A stretch of DNA of 46,854 nt from an uncultured Ruminococcus sp. (lineage in GTDB: Bacteria; Bacillota; Clostridia; Lachnospirales; Lachnospiraceae): assembly GCA_946494335.1 (NCBI GenBank), contig CAMMBV010000027.1:1-46854 (forward strand), written 5' to 3'. The notes under the pieces were generated by a model, which saw only the letters and a program-made list of their open reading frames with translations, searched no databases and was not told the DNA's origin. Positions 17,710 to 26,511 of the stretch are shown one piece after another (within the stretch, counting starts at the first letter, position 1; each line of letters opens with the position of its first letter). Both the position numbers and the translations under genes were made by a program.

Positions 17710-18702
17710 ATGTCAGCAGATAAAAAAATAAGTACCATTGGTGTACTGACCAGTGGAGGAGATGCACCGGGTATGAATGCGGCGATTCGCTCGGCTGTGC
17801 GGCGCGGCCTGTCAAAGGGATGCAGGATGAAGGGGATCCTGAAAGGCTACGATGGGCTGCTGAACGAAGAGTTTATTGATATGGAAGCCAAAGACGTATC
17901 GGACACCATAGAACGGGGCGGTACGATTCTCTATACGGCCCGCTGTGCTGAGATGCGTACGGAGGAAGGGCAGAAAAGAGCGGTGGAAATCTGTAAACGT
18001 CACGGGATTGACGGACTGATTGTCATCGGCGGAGACGGTTCCTTTGCAGGCGCTCAGAAGCTGGCGAATCTGGGCCTGAATGTGGTGGGCGTTCCGGGAA
18101 GCATTGACCTGGATATCGCCTGTACCGATTACACCATCGGATTTGATACGGCGGTTAACACAGCCATGGAGGCCATAGATAAAGTAAGAGATACGTCTAC
18201 CTCCCATGAGCGGTGCAGCATCATTGAGGTAATGGGAAGAAATGCCGGATATATCGCTTTGTGGTGCGGAATTGCCAACGGAGCGGAGGATATTCTTCTT
18301 CCGGAAAAATATGATTATGATGAGCAGAAAATTGTAAATAATATTATTGAGAACAGAAAAAAAGGAAAAAAACATCATATTATTATTAATGCGGAAGGAA
18401 TCGGGCATTCTACCAGTATGGCGAAACGTATCGAGGCCGCCACGGGAATCGGGACGAGAGCTACCATTCTGGGACACATGCAAAGAGGCGGCAGCCCCAC
18501 CTGCAAGGACCGGGTATACGCGTCCATTATGGGGGCTTACGCGGTGGATGTGCTTCTGGAAGGAAAGAGCAACCGCGTAGTTGCGTATAAAAACGGCGAG
18601 TATGTGGATTTCGATATCAATGAAGCCCTTGCCATGAAGAAGGATATTCCGGAATATCAGTATCAGGTGGCCAGATCACTTTCCGGCAATTATGAAAAAT
18701 AA
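17710..18702 (+). CDS. pfkA: 6-phosphofructokinase
   Basis: The protein has 330 residues. It contains GVLTSGGDAPGMNAAIRS at the N-terminus, GGDGS (107-111; glycine at the second position after GGD favours ATP over pyrophosphate) and MGRNAGYIAL (175-184). The catalytic-loop motif, TIDND in the E. coli enzyme, reads SIDLD here (131-135): the catalytic aspartate D133 is kept, but the threonine is serine and the asparagine is leucine. It phosphorylates fructose 6-phosphate in glycolysis. ATG 17710 follows GGAGGAG by 6 nt; a more upstream ATG at 17689 lacks a ribosome site. A strong terminator follows. Confidence 0.94.
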   Translation: MSADKKISTIGVLTSGGDAPGMNAAIRSAVRRGLSKGCRMKGILKGYDGLLNEEFIDMEAKDVSDTIERGGTILYTARCAEMRTEEGQKRAVEICKRHGIDGLIVIGGDGSFAGAQKLANLGLNVVGVPGSIDLDIACTDYTIGFDTAVNTAMEAIDKVRDTSTSHERCSIIEVMGRNAGYIALWCGIANGAEDILLPEKYDYDEQKIVNNIIENRKKGKKHHIIINAEGIGHSTSMAKRIEAATGIGTRATILGHMQRGGSPTCKDRVYASIMGAYAVDVLLEGKSNRVVAYKNGEYVDFDINEALAMKKDIPEYQYQVARSLSGNYEK

Positions 18703-18713
18703 GGATTCACAGG

Positions 18714-18743
18714 ACAGCTCCGAATCGTTTCGGAGCTGTTTTC
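18714..18743 (+). terminator. Terminator after pfkA
   Basis: ACAGCTCCGA (18714-18723) pairs perfectly with TCGGAGCTGT (18730-18739) across a 6-nt loop, then TTT. It sits immediately before the ribosome site of the next gene. Confidence 0.75.
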
Positions 18744-18755
18744 ACAGGAGGAGGA

Positions 18756-19532
18756 ATGATTACAAGTTCATCCAATCACCACGTGAAACAGGTGGTGCAG
18801 CTTCAGAAAAAAAGCAAGGTCAGAAATGAACGCGGCTGTTTTATTGTGGAAGGTGTCAAGATGGCGCTGGAAGCGCCAAGAGAAAGAATCTTCCAGGTAT
18901 ATGCCGCCGCTTCTTTCTACGAGGAGCAGGGAATGCCGGAGCCGTTGAAAGGTCTTCCGGCTGAAATTGTGGAAGACCGGCTCTTTTCCCAGATGTCAGA
19001 CACAAAAACGCCCCAGGGACTTATGTGTCTGGTGCGGCAGTACCAGTACCGGCCCTCTGATATCTGGGGGCGGGATAACCCGCTGATACTGGTGCTGGAG
19101 AATCTGCAGGATCCCGGCAACGTAGGTACGATTTTCCGGACGGCGGAAGGGGCCGGCGCGGATGGTATTATTTTAAGCGACAGCTGCGTAGATATATATC
19201 ATCCCAAGACAATCCGGGCCACCATGGGATCCATTTACCGGATGCCTTATTTCTGCACGAAAGATATGAAAAAAACGGTGGAGGAGATGAAAAGCCGGGG
19301 AATCTGTACTTTTGCGGCAGATCTTGCAGGAAAAAATTCTTATGATGAGGAGGACTATAAGAAAGGAACGGCCTTCTTTATCGGAAATGAGGGGCAGGGG
19401 CTCAGCCCACAGCTGCTTGGCGAAGCAGACATACGAATACGGATTCCAATGGAGGGGAGATTGGAGTCACTGAATGCAGCAGTTGCGGCGGCGCTGCTGG
19501 TCTATGAATGTCACAGACAGAGAAAACAGTAA
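18756..19532 (+). CDS. SpoU/TrmH-family RNA 2'-O-methyltransferase
   Basis: The protein has 258 residues. An N-terminal substrate-binding domain (about 1-95, with RGCFIVEGVKMALEA) is followed by the SPOUT knot with all three motifs: NLQDPGNVGTIFRTAEGAGA, FFIGNEGQGLS and RIPMEGRLESLNAAVAAALL. It transfers a methyl group from S-adenosylmethionine to ribose 2'-OH, most likely in 23S rRNA (RlmB-like). The exact site cannot be told from sequence, so no symbol is given. GGAGGAGG lies directly before ATG 18756. Monocistronic or linked to the next gene 32 bp downstream. Confidence 0.92.
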   Translation: MITSSSNHHVKQVVQLQKKSKVRNERGCFIVEGVKMALEAPRERIFQVYAAASFYEEQGMPEPLKGLPAEIVEDRLFSQMSDTKTPQGLMCLVRQYQYRPSDIWGRDNPLILVLENLQDPGNVGTIFRTAEGAGADGIILSDSCVDIYHPKTIRATMGSIYRMPYFCTKDMKKTVEEMKSRGICTFAADLAGKNSYDEEDYKKGTAFFIGNEGQGLSPQLLGEADIRIRIPMEGRLESLNAAVAAALLVYECHRQRKQ

Positions 19533-19564
19533 CGTATAGCTGAAACAGAAAGGGGTTATAGGCG

Positions 19565-21052
19565 ATGGGAGAAAATATGAGCAAAAAAGAACTAAGACGG
19601 AGAAAGAGAAAACGCAGACTGATGATAAAAACAGTCGTTTTGCTGGTACTGCTGGTTATTCTAGGCGGCTCCATCTGGGTCCTGGCGGGGCAGATGAGGG
19701 AAAAGGAGACGGAAGACACCCAGCAGGCCCAGACCACTCCTGAAGTGACCCAAGAGGCAGAAGGGGAGAGTGCACCGCAGCCGACCAAAGAAGCCGAAAA
19801 GGACACGGAAGGGAACGGTACCAAGGAGGAAATCCTGGCGGCAGCAGATCTTCTGGCGGCTCAGTATGATTATGACGCAGCCATAGAAAAGCTGGCGGAA
19901 GTGCCGGACAGTGAAAATGATCCGGATGTGGTTAAGAAAAAAGAAGAGTATCAGACGGCAAAGGACAGCTGCGTGGCGGTCAATATGGATCAGGTGACAC
20001 ATATTTTCTATCATTCGCTGGTGGTGGACCCGGACAAATGTTTCGGGAATCCCGATGATCCGCTGACTGCGGGATTTAATCAGTGGATGACCACAGTCAG
20101 TGAGTTCGAGAAAATTACCCAGGAGATGTACGACAGGGGATATGTATTGGTAAGGCTGCGGGATCTGGTGACGCAGACCACGGATGAAAGCGGAAACGTT
20201 CACTTTACAGCCAATCAGATCATGCTGCCCCCTGATAAGAAGGCCTATGTACTGTCTCTGGATGATCTCAGTTACTACCACAGCTATGATGGCAGAGGCA
20301 TTGCGTCAAAAATCGTGCTGGATGAAAACGGAAAGCCTACCTGTGAATACATTGAGGACGACGGCAGCGTATCTACGGGGGCCTACGATGTGGTTCCTCT
20401 GATGGATCAGTTTCTGGAGGAACACCCGGACGCTTCTTACCGGGGTGCAAAAGGAATCATCGCGCTGACCGGTTACAACGGCATCCTGGGATACCGGACA
20501 GACGGTGTATATGAGAGCAGGGATCCGGAACATCTGGATCAGGATCAGGCAAAATGGCTGGAGGCGCATCCGGACTTTGATTACGATAAAGAGTGCGAAG
20601 AAGCCAAAAAGGTGGCCGACGCCATGAAAGAGGACGGCTGGGAATTTGCCAGCCACACCTGGGGACATCGTCATATTGCGCAGATTTCCCTGGACGATTT
20701 GAAAGCGGATACGGAAAAATGGGAGACTTATGTATCTCCGCTGGTGGGAGGAACGGACACCATCATATTCGCCCATGGAGAAGATCTGGGAGACTGGCAC
20801 GATTACGACCCGGCCAATGAAAAATTTGCCTATCTGAAGTCACAGGGCTATAATTTCTACTGCAACGTGGATTCTACCCAGTATTTCCTTCAGATCAGGG
20901 ATAATTACGTGCGTCAGGGCCGGAGAAATCTGGACGGATACCGTCTGTATCAGGATAAGATTATGGAGGATCCTTCCCAGAGGAAAACAGCCGATCTGTT
21001 TGATGCGGCGGAAGTTTACGACACATCCCGCCCGAATGTGCCGGAGCTGTAA
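19565..21052 (+). CDS. Membrane-anchored polysaccharide deacetylase-like protein
   Basis: The protein has 495 residues. A basic N-terminus is followed by one membrane segment (about 22-42), so the rest lies outside the cell. A low-complexity, Glu/Gln/Thr-rich linker follows (about 45-80), then a short helical-repeat-like stretch, then a catalytic region resembling the NodB fold. Motif 1 is LSLDDLSYY (D233-D234) and motif 2 is SHTWGHRH (H364, H368), the Asp-His-His metal set of deacetylases. The domain carries large insertions compared with simple NodB enzymes. It probably acts on cell-wall or exopolysaccharide N-acetyl groups. Two starts are possible, ATG 19565 and ATG 19577; both have a purine-rich ribosome site. 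A strong terminator follows. Confidence 0.78.
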   Translation: MGENMSKKELRRRKRKRRLMIKTVVLLVLLVILGGSIWVLAGQMREKETEDTQQAQTTPEVTQEAEGESAPQPTKEAEKDTEGNGTKEEILAAADLLAAQYDYDAAIEKLAEVPDSENDPDVVKKKEEYQTAKDSCVAVNMDQVTHIFYHSLVVDPDKCFGNPDDPLTAGFNQWMTTVSEFEKITQEMYDRGYVLVRLRDLVTQTTDESGNVHFTANQIMLPPDKKAYVLSLDDLSYYHSYDGRGIASKIVLDENGKPTCEYIEDDGSVSTGAYDVVPLMDQFLEEHPDASYRGAKGIIALTGYNGILGYRTDGVYESRDPEHLDQDQAKWLEAHPDFDYDKECEEAKKVADAMKEDGWEFASHTWGHRHIAQISLDDLKADTEKWETYVSPLVGGTDTIIFAHGEDLGDWHDYDPANEKFAYLKSQGYNFYCNVDSTQYFLQIRDNYVRQGRRNLDGYRLYQDKIMEDPSQRKTADLFDAAEVYDTSRPNVPEL

Positions 21053-21074
21053 AGAAAATAACAGTTGAGAGCGA

Positions 21075-21117
21075 AGCTCATGCAGAACTGAAAAAAGGTT
21101 CTGCATGAGCTTTTTTT
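21075..21117 (+). terminator. Strong terminator
   Basis: AGCTCATGCAGAAC (21075-21088) and its exact complement (21098-21111) form a 14-bp stem followed by six T. Confidence 0.95.
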
Positions 21118-21126
21118 GCGCGATAC

Positions 21127-21176
21127 GCCCGGCAAGCGGCTGCCGTGCTTGCACGAGCAGACAGTTGCCGGGCAAC
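21127..21176 (+). repeat. Long GC-rich stem structure in the intergenic region
   Basis: Immediately after the terminator, GCCCGGCAA and TTGCCGGGC form a 9-bp outer stem. Inside it CGTGC-TT-GCACG forms a second, perfect hairpin flanked by CTGC/GCAG. It is unusually GC-rich for this genome and not followed by T. The rest of the gap (to 21325) holds a weaker TTCCCAA/TTGGGAA hairpin near 21204 and AT-rich sequence; I could not place a convincing promoter there. Confidence 0.5.
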
Positions 21177-21325
21177 GGACCGATCGGAAAATGACAGGTA
21201 ATTCCCAAAATCCTTGGGAACAAGGGATATAAAAAACGTGATATACTTTAATAAAGTTGAATATTCTAACAATTTATATAGAGAGGGGACTGTCGAAAGA
21301 CAGAAAATGCTGGGGGGAACAGAAA

Positions 21326-24300
21326 ATGCAGGAGAGAAAACGGTTTAGCTATTATGCATTTATCAGTTATAAACGGGAAGATGAAAAGTGGGCCGGATGG
21401 ATTCAAAAGCAGCTGGAAACTTACCGGATTCCCTCGATTATACGAAAACAGAACCTGAATGTGCCAAAGAAAATATATCCGGTGTTTCGGGATAAAACAG
21501 ATCTGACGGGAGGAAAGGTGCTGGAGCTTCTCCACAAAGAGCTGGAAGAGTCCCAGTATCTGATTGTCATCTGTTCTCCTCACAGCGCATCATCCCAGTG
21601 GGTGAATAAAGAGGTCCACCATTTTATAGAACTGGGCCGTGAGGATTATATCATTCCTTTCATTGTGGATGGAGAGCCTTTCTCTCAGACGGGCCGTGAG
21701 TGTTTTCCGGAAGCGCTGAGAAAAGAGGTATGCTCTGAGGTTCTGGGCATCAGTGTGCCGGAGTTGGGAAAACATCAGGCGTTTTTGCGGGTGGTGGCCA
21801 CCCTTCTGAATCTGAAGTTTGATCAGCTGGTGATGAGAGATAGAAGGAGGAAAAAGCGCAGAAGAATCATGGCTTCGGCGGCAGCTCTGACAGCATTTTT
21901 TCTTCTGGCAGGAGGTATCTGGTATTTCATGCCTCACAGCGCCTATTACCGTTCTTACGTTTATGTCAACGAGATTCCCGTGGGGTTAAATAAGCTTTCG
22001 CGAAGTGAACGAAAGCATACTGCGGAATGCTTTGAGATTGTGACGCGCCAGGGAAAAGTAATCCGGGTTCAGCGGGTGAATCCGGCCGGGAAACCGGTGG
22101 AAGCGCTGGTATCCACATTTCTGGATGACGCCCCGGTAGTTGAATTCTATTACGAGGGCGACAGGGTGGCCAGGGCTGAATTCAGGAATGAGACGGGTCA
22201 GATCGTTTTGTCCAAGGATTATTCCTCTAATATGAAGGCGGTGGATTTCCTGCAGGCGGATGACAGCAGTCAGACGATGGCGCTGGCGGCGGATCAGACC
22301 AATGTGATGGACTCCTTCTCTGATTCCGGGATGTACGAAGGCAAGAGTGAGATTACCCGCCATATCAACACCTACGATGAAAACGGATATCTGGTTCAAG
22401 TTCAGTTTATGCGGGACAATCTGAATACGCCTGCAAAAGACAGCAATGGGATCTATGGCAGAGCCTATGAGCGGGACAGCGAGGGACGGATTATCCGGAT
22501 GACTTATCTGGATCAAAACGGGAATCCTAAAAATTCCAGGCTGGGGGTGGCCGGATGGGCCTATGAATATGATGAGGAGGGCAAAAGGATAAATTCTTAT
22601 GCCTTTGACTTAAAAGGCGACAGAATCCGGGGGGAAGATGGCTTTGCTTTGCAGGAACTGGAATATGACGGAGACGGTAATGTGACAGAGTGCCGTTATC
22701 TGGACGAAAACGGCGAGTTATGCATGACCAGGAAAGGATATGCGCGGGAGGAGATGACGTATGACAGGCAGGGATTCTTGATAAAAACCTGCGGATTTGA
22801 TACGGAGGGGGAACCGGCTTTTGACACGGAAAACGGAGTTCACGGATATGAGCTGGAATATGACAGCCAGGGATATTTATGCCGCATGACCTCTGTTGGA
22901 GGCGATGGCAGTCCCACAGCTTCCGGTATCGGGTACTGTACGGCTGAATACGTAATGGACCAACAAGGACGTCCTGTGAAAATGCGCTACTTCGATGCCG
23001 CGGGAGAGCCGGCCTGCCACAGGCAGCGGGGAGAGTACGGGGCGGATATTTCCTATGATGCGAAAGGAAATATAACGGAAGTGATTTTTCTAAATCAGGA
23101 GGAAATACCTGCGCTGAACCGGGAAGGCTACGTCCGTACGAGGAGGCAGTACGATGAAATGGGGCGGATGATCCGGGAATCCTACGAAGATCAGCAGGGC
23201 GATTTAGTCAGAATGAAGGAAAATGTGGCGACATACCAGATCGCCTATGACAGGAAGGGCAATATCCAGGAGGTATGCTTTGAAGATGAGACGGGCAGCC
23301 CCTGCAAAAATGCGAATGGGTACGCCAGGGTTGTCTATGAATATGATGAAGCTGGAAATCAGATAAGTGAGGCCTTTTTTGATGAGAGAGATATCCCTGT
23401 GATCAACAGCGGTGGTTATGCGAGCAGCAGATACGAATATGATGAGCAGGGCAACTGTACGCTGAGAGCTTATTATAATACAGAGGCTTCCCTGATTAAG
23501 CTGAAAGATGGATACGCCATGGAAGTAATGCAGTATGACGCTTCCGGCAATCTTAAGGAATCTTCCTGTTACGATGAGAATGGAGAGAAGGTACAGTGCG
23601 CCGACGGCTATTATCAGCTGACTTATACCTATGATTCCAAAGGGAATTGCATTCAGGAAGAAGGCTATCTGTCGGCGGCATGCGGTATCGTTCAATATAC
23701 TTATAATGATGATAACCTGGTAATTCAGGAAAAATATCTGAAAAGTGACGGCAGTCCGGGGACGGATGAAAATGGCGTTTTTGCTTATCAGTATGAATAT
23801 GACGCTCAGGGCAGATGGACAAAACTTATGATGCTGGACAGCGCAGGCAATCCGGAAGACGCAATGGGATATGCGGCTCGGGAATACCAATATGATGAAA
23901 ATAATAATCTGATCAGAACGATTGATTATGGAAAAGACGGCGTATTAAGCCAGGAACTTCATACTTACGACGAAAAAGGCGATCGCGTGCTGACATCCCA
24001 TCTGGACGGCGCAGGCAATCCTCTTATGACGGACGACGGCGCCTATGTGATGCGTGATTATAACGATACGGGAGATGTAATAAGAGTTTCTTATTATGAC
24101 ACAGAAGGGAATCCTTATTTGTCCCATGAAGGATGTGCAAGTTATGTCAACACAGTGGATGCGATGGGGAATGTAACCAAGGTGCATTATTTTGGCGTCG
24201 ATGGGAATCCTACAGTGGCATACGGAGGGTATGCATCGGGAATCCGGGAGTATAACGCTCAGGGATGGAAAATCAGGGACAGTTTTTATGGACTGGATGG

Positions 24301-24763
24301 TAAGCTGATAGACAATGAAGGCGGTTCGCCCAGCATAATAGAATATTACTATAATGACAGTGGTAAAGAAATGATGAAGATTTATTATGACAGTCAGGGA
24401 AGAGAAGTCAGCAGGACAAGCTGTCTGGTGCAGATGATCGATATTCAAAATGATTCCCAGGCAGCGCAGGCCGGTATTGTGGAAGGGGATTTTCTGATAG
24501 AACATAATACGTGGAATTTTTTTGATTATGAAAATGCGATAGATGCCGTGGAGGAAGTGAAACCGGTATTGGCGGATACATCGACGGAAAAAGAACTGGT
24601 TATCGCCAGGAAAACAAAGGAAAATGCGGTTGTGTTTTTCCGTGTATCCATGAACGACGGTCCTATGGGCGCGCGGCTGGTTGATCTGACCTGTACCCGG
24701 AATGACTGGGAATATGTGAAACGGGAGTATGAAGCATGGCTTAAAGAGGAGGAAGAAAAGTGA
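21326..24763 (+). CDS. TIR domain, membrane segment, YD-like repeats and PDZ-like C-terminus
   Basis: The protein has 1145 residues. The N-terminal TIR domain (about 5-150) includes YYAFISYKREDEKWAGWIQ, YPVFRDKTDLTGG and ICSPHSASSQWVNKEV; E96 in WVNKE matches the catalytic glutamate of NAD-cleaving TIRs. A basic stretch and one membrane helix follow (about 181-201). The large remainder, probably extracellular, is built of roughly 40-residue repeats of the form Y-E-Y-D-x-x-G-N, then xDxxGxP, then GYA, resembling RHS/YD or toxin-WG repeats. The last 100 residues look PDZ-like (DSQAAQAGIVEGDFLIEHN). ATG 21326 is chosen for the GGGGGGAA site 7 nt upstream. It leads a four-gene cluster. Function unknown; a signalling or defence role is inference. 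Confidence 0.75.
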   Translation: MQERKRFSYYAFISYKREDEKWAGWIQKQLETYRIPSIIRKQNLNVPKKIYPVFRDKTDLTGGKVLELLHKELEESQYLIVICSPHSASSQWVNKEVHHFIELGREDYIIPFIVDGEPFSQTGRECFPEALRKEVCSEVLGISVPELGKHQAFLRVVATLLNLKFDQLVMRDRRRKKRRRIMASAAALTAFFLLAGGIWYFMPHSAYYRSYVYVNEIPVGLNKLSRSERKHTAECFEIVTRQGKVIRVQRVNPAGKPVEALVSTFLDDAPVVEFYYEGDRVARAEFRNETGQIVLSKDYSSNMKAVDFLQADDSSQTMALAADQTNVMDSFSDSGMYEGKSEITRHINTYDENGYLVQVQFMRDNLNTPAKDSNGIYGRAYERDSEGRIIRMTYLDQNGNPKNSRLGVAGWAYEYDEEGKRINSYAFDLKGDRIRGEDGFALQELEYDGDGNVTECRYLDENGELCMTRKGYAREEMTYDRQGFLIKTCGFDTEGEPAFDTENGVHGYELEYDSQGYLCRMTSVGGDGSPTASGIGYCTAEYVMDQQGRPVKMRYFDAAGEPACHRQRGEYGADISYDAKGNITEVIFLNQEEIPALNREGYVRTRRQYDEMGRMIRESYEDQQGDLVRMKENVATYQIAYDRKGNIQEVCFEDETGSPCKNANGYARVVYEYDEAGNQISEAFFDERDIPVINSGGYASSRYEYDEQGNCTLRAYYNTEASLIKLKDGYAMEVMQYDASGNLKESSCYDENGEKVQCADGYYQLTYTYDSKGNCIQEEGYLSAACGIVQYTYNDDNLVIQEKYLKSDGSPGTDENGVFAYQYEYDAQGRWTKLMMLDSAGNPEDAMGYAAREYQYDENNNLIRTIDYGKDGVLSQELHTYDEKGDRVLTSHLDGAGNPLMTDDGAYVMRDYNDTGDVIRVSYYDTEGNPYLSHEGCASYVNTVDAMGNVTKVHYFGVDGNPTVAYGGYASGIREYNAQGWKIRDSFYGLDGKLIDNEGGSPSIIEYYYNDSGKEMMKIYYDSQGREVSRTSCLVQMIDIQNDSQAAQAGIVEGDFLIEHNTWNFFDYENAIDAVEEVKPVLADTSTEKELVIARKTKENAVVFFRVSMNDGPMGARLVDLTCTRNDWEYVKREYEAWLKEEEEK

Positions 24764-25650
24764 GAAGTGCAAACCCAAGAGACTATTACCATCCACAGGA
24801 TAAAAAGGCGTTGGAAGCTTTAAAACAGATTCCGGGCTTTTCGGCATTGATGAAAGCGTTCATGAAGGTTTTCAACGAGAACATGATTCATGGAATGAAC
24901 ATGTCAAATAAGATCAGAATTACCGACAGGCAGCTGCCCCGGCTGTATAAGCTGCTGCCGCCCATCTGCGAAAAGCTGGGAATTCAGGAGCCGGAATTTT
25001 ATCTGGAAATGGACCCTGTGGCCAATGCCTATACTTTTGGGGACAGCATTATCTCCATCACTGTGACTTCAGGTCTGGTGGATCTGATGAATGATGAAGA
25101 GATTCAGGTGGTTCTGGCCCATGAATGCGGCCACATTGCCTGTCACCATGTGCTGTACCATACCATGGCAAGGACGGTGCTCAGTGCCGGGTCATCCATT
25201 CCGGGGGTGGAGCTTTTGACCACGGCTCTGCAGTTTGCCCTGTTTCACTGGGAACGGTGCAGTGAGTTCTCCTGTGACCGGGCTGCGGCCATCTATATGG
25301 AGAACCCCGAGCCGGTGGCACGGGTCATGTCACTGCTGGCTTCCGGCAGTCAGAAGATATCTTCTGAGATAGATATGGCGCTTTATATGGAGCAGGCAAG
25401 GGAATACCAGCATCTGCTGGACCGTTCCAACTGGGACAAGGCGCTTCAGTATCTGGCGTTGATGAATCAGAGTCATCCCTTCCTGTCGGTGCGGGCGGCG
25501 GAGATCAACGACTGGTGCAAAACGAAAAATTACAGTGATATTATCGATTTCATACATGAGAAAAAAGGGGGTGACCGATGTCACGGATGCGGAGCGCAGA
25601 TCCAGGAGGACTGGATGTTTTGTAAACAGTGTGGAACAAAAATCAGGTAA
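24760..25650 (+). CDS. M48 family metallopeptidase with C-terminal zinc ribbon
   Basis: The protein has 296 residues. The zinc protease motif is VVLAHECGHIACHH (HECGH at 121-125), with the third ligand likely in SEFSCDRAA about 45 residues later, as in HtpX/Oma1-like M48 enzymes. I see no clear membrane helix, unlike HtpX. The last 25 residues form a four-cysteine zinc ribbon (CHGCG then FCKQCGTKI). The GTG start overlaps the TGA of the TIR gene by 4 nt, so the two are translationally coupled. It may process the TIR protein or a partner; this is inferred from coupling only. Confidence 0.85.
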   Translation: MRSANPRDYYHPQDKKALEALKQIPGFSALMKAFMKVFNENMIHGMNMSNKIRITDRQLPRLYKLLPPICEKLGIQEPEFYLEMDPVANAYTFGDSIISITVTSGLVDLMNDEEIQVVLAHECGHIACHHVLYHTMARTVLSAGSSIPGVELLTTALQFALFHWERCSEFSCDRAAAIYMENPEPVARVMSLLASGSQKISSEIDMALYMEQAREYQHLLDRSNWDKALQYLALMNQSHPFLSVRAAEINDWCKTKNYSDIIDFIHEKKGGDRCHGCGAQIQEDWMFCKQCGTKIR

Positions 25651-25667
25651 AGAAATGGAGGATGAAA

Positions 25668-25919
25668 ATGAAGAAATTATTTGACGAGGAAACCGGCTAT
25701 CTGATTATCGATGAGCTGGCGATGAAACGGGACAGCTACCGAAAGGTTCTGGAAGACAACGTGGTGACGGAGGATGAGCTGAAGGAACAGGCGGATCTGG
25801 TGATTGATTATCTGAAAAGGCTGGATCAGAAGCTGGATGATGAGGAAAAGGAACTGGTGACGGATTTAATCTGTGAGATGGCGGTGCTGTATGAGATCAG
25901 CCGTCTGACCGAAATGTAA
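25668..25919 (+). CDS. Small acidic helical protein, unknown function
   Basis: The protein has 83 residues, rich in Glu, Asp, Leu and Lys, and predicted mostly helical with amphipathic stretches (VVTEDELKEQADLVIDYLKR). I do not recognise a family. ATG 25668 follows TGGAGGA by 7 nt; the longer frame starts inside the protease gene. The gap to the protease is 17 bp and to the next gene 13 bp, so it belongs to the TIR operon. It could be an adaptor or regulator for one of the neighbours. Confidence 0.75.
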   Translation: MKKLFDEETGYLIIDELAMKRDSYRKVLEDNVVTEDELKEQADLVIDYLKRLDQKLDDEEKELVTDLICEMAVLYEISRLTEM

Positions 25920-25932
25920 GGGGGAAAAGAAT

Positions 25933-26466
25933 ATGGGTACATTCAATACAACAAAATTCATACCTACGGCAATGAGAGATTTTGATCCGGTTATTATCCG
26001 GGCGGAGGAGTATTTTCAGTCTCTGGGATACGATTTCAGCCGGGGCGACAGTGCGGCCGGCAATTATTTCAGTATCAGCAAAGGGGGAGCCTTCAAGGCG
26101 GTTCTGGGAATGAAAACGGCTTTGAATGTGGAAATGACCCCTATGACGGGCGGCGTATCGGTGTCTGCAAAGGTGGGTATTTTCGGTCAGCAGCTGGTTC
26201 CAACCATCATATCTACTTTTTTCCTCTGGCCGGTACTGCTGACCCAGATCAGCGGAATGGTACAGCAGTCCAAGCTGGACGACCAGGTGGTTCAGTTCCT
26301 GGAACAGACCATCCGTCAGGTTGAAGCAAGTCAGGGACAGATGCAGCAGCAATCTTACGGCGGCCCCCAGCCGACGGCGGCAGCAGGACAATTCTGTACA
26401 AACTGCGGTACTGCAGTTCCTTCCGGAGCAAAATTCTGCTGCGGATGTGGAGCAAAAATAGAATAA
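25933..26466 (+). CDS. Zinc-ribbon protein, unknown function
   Basis: The protein has 177 residues. A folded N-terminal region (about 1-120) with a hydrophobic stretch IISTFFLWPVLLTQISGMV is followed by a Gln-rich linker (MQQQSYGGPQPTAAAGQ) and a C-terminal four-cysteine zinc ribbon (FCTNCG then FCCGCGAKIE). The ribbon resembles that of the M48 peptidase two genes upstream, suggesting that the two share a partner or location. GGGGGAAA precedes the ATG. Last gene of the TIR cluster. Confidence 0.75.
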   Translation: MGTFNTTKFIPTAMRDFDPVIIRAEEYFQSLGYDFSRGDSAAGNYFSISKGGAFKAVLGMKTALNVEMTPMTGGVSVSAKVGIFGQQLVPTIISTFFLWPVLLTQISGMVQQSKLDDQVVQFLEQTIRQVEASQGQMQQQSYGGPQPTAAAGQFCTNCGTAVPSGAKFCCGCGAKIE

Positions 26467-26511
26467 TAGTGGTATAATAAAAACATATGGGGATGGTTTG
26501 CGGAGTGGAAA

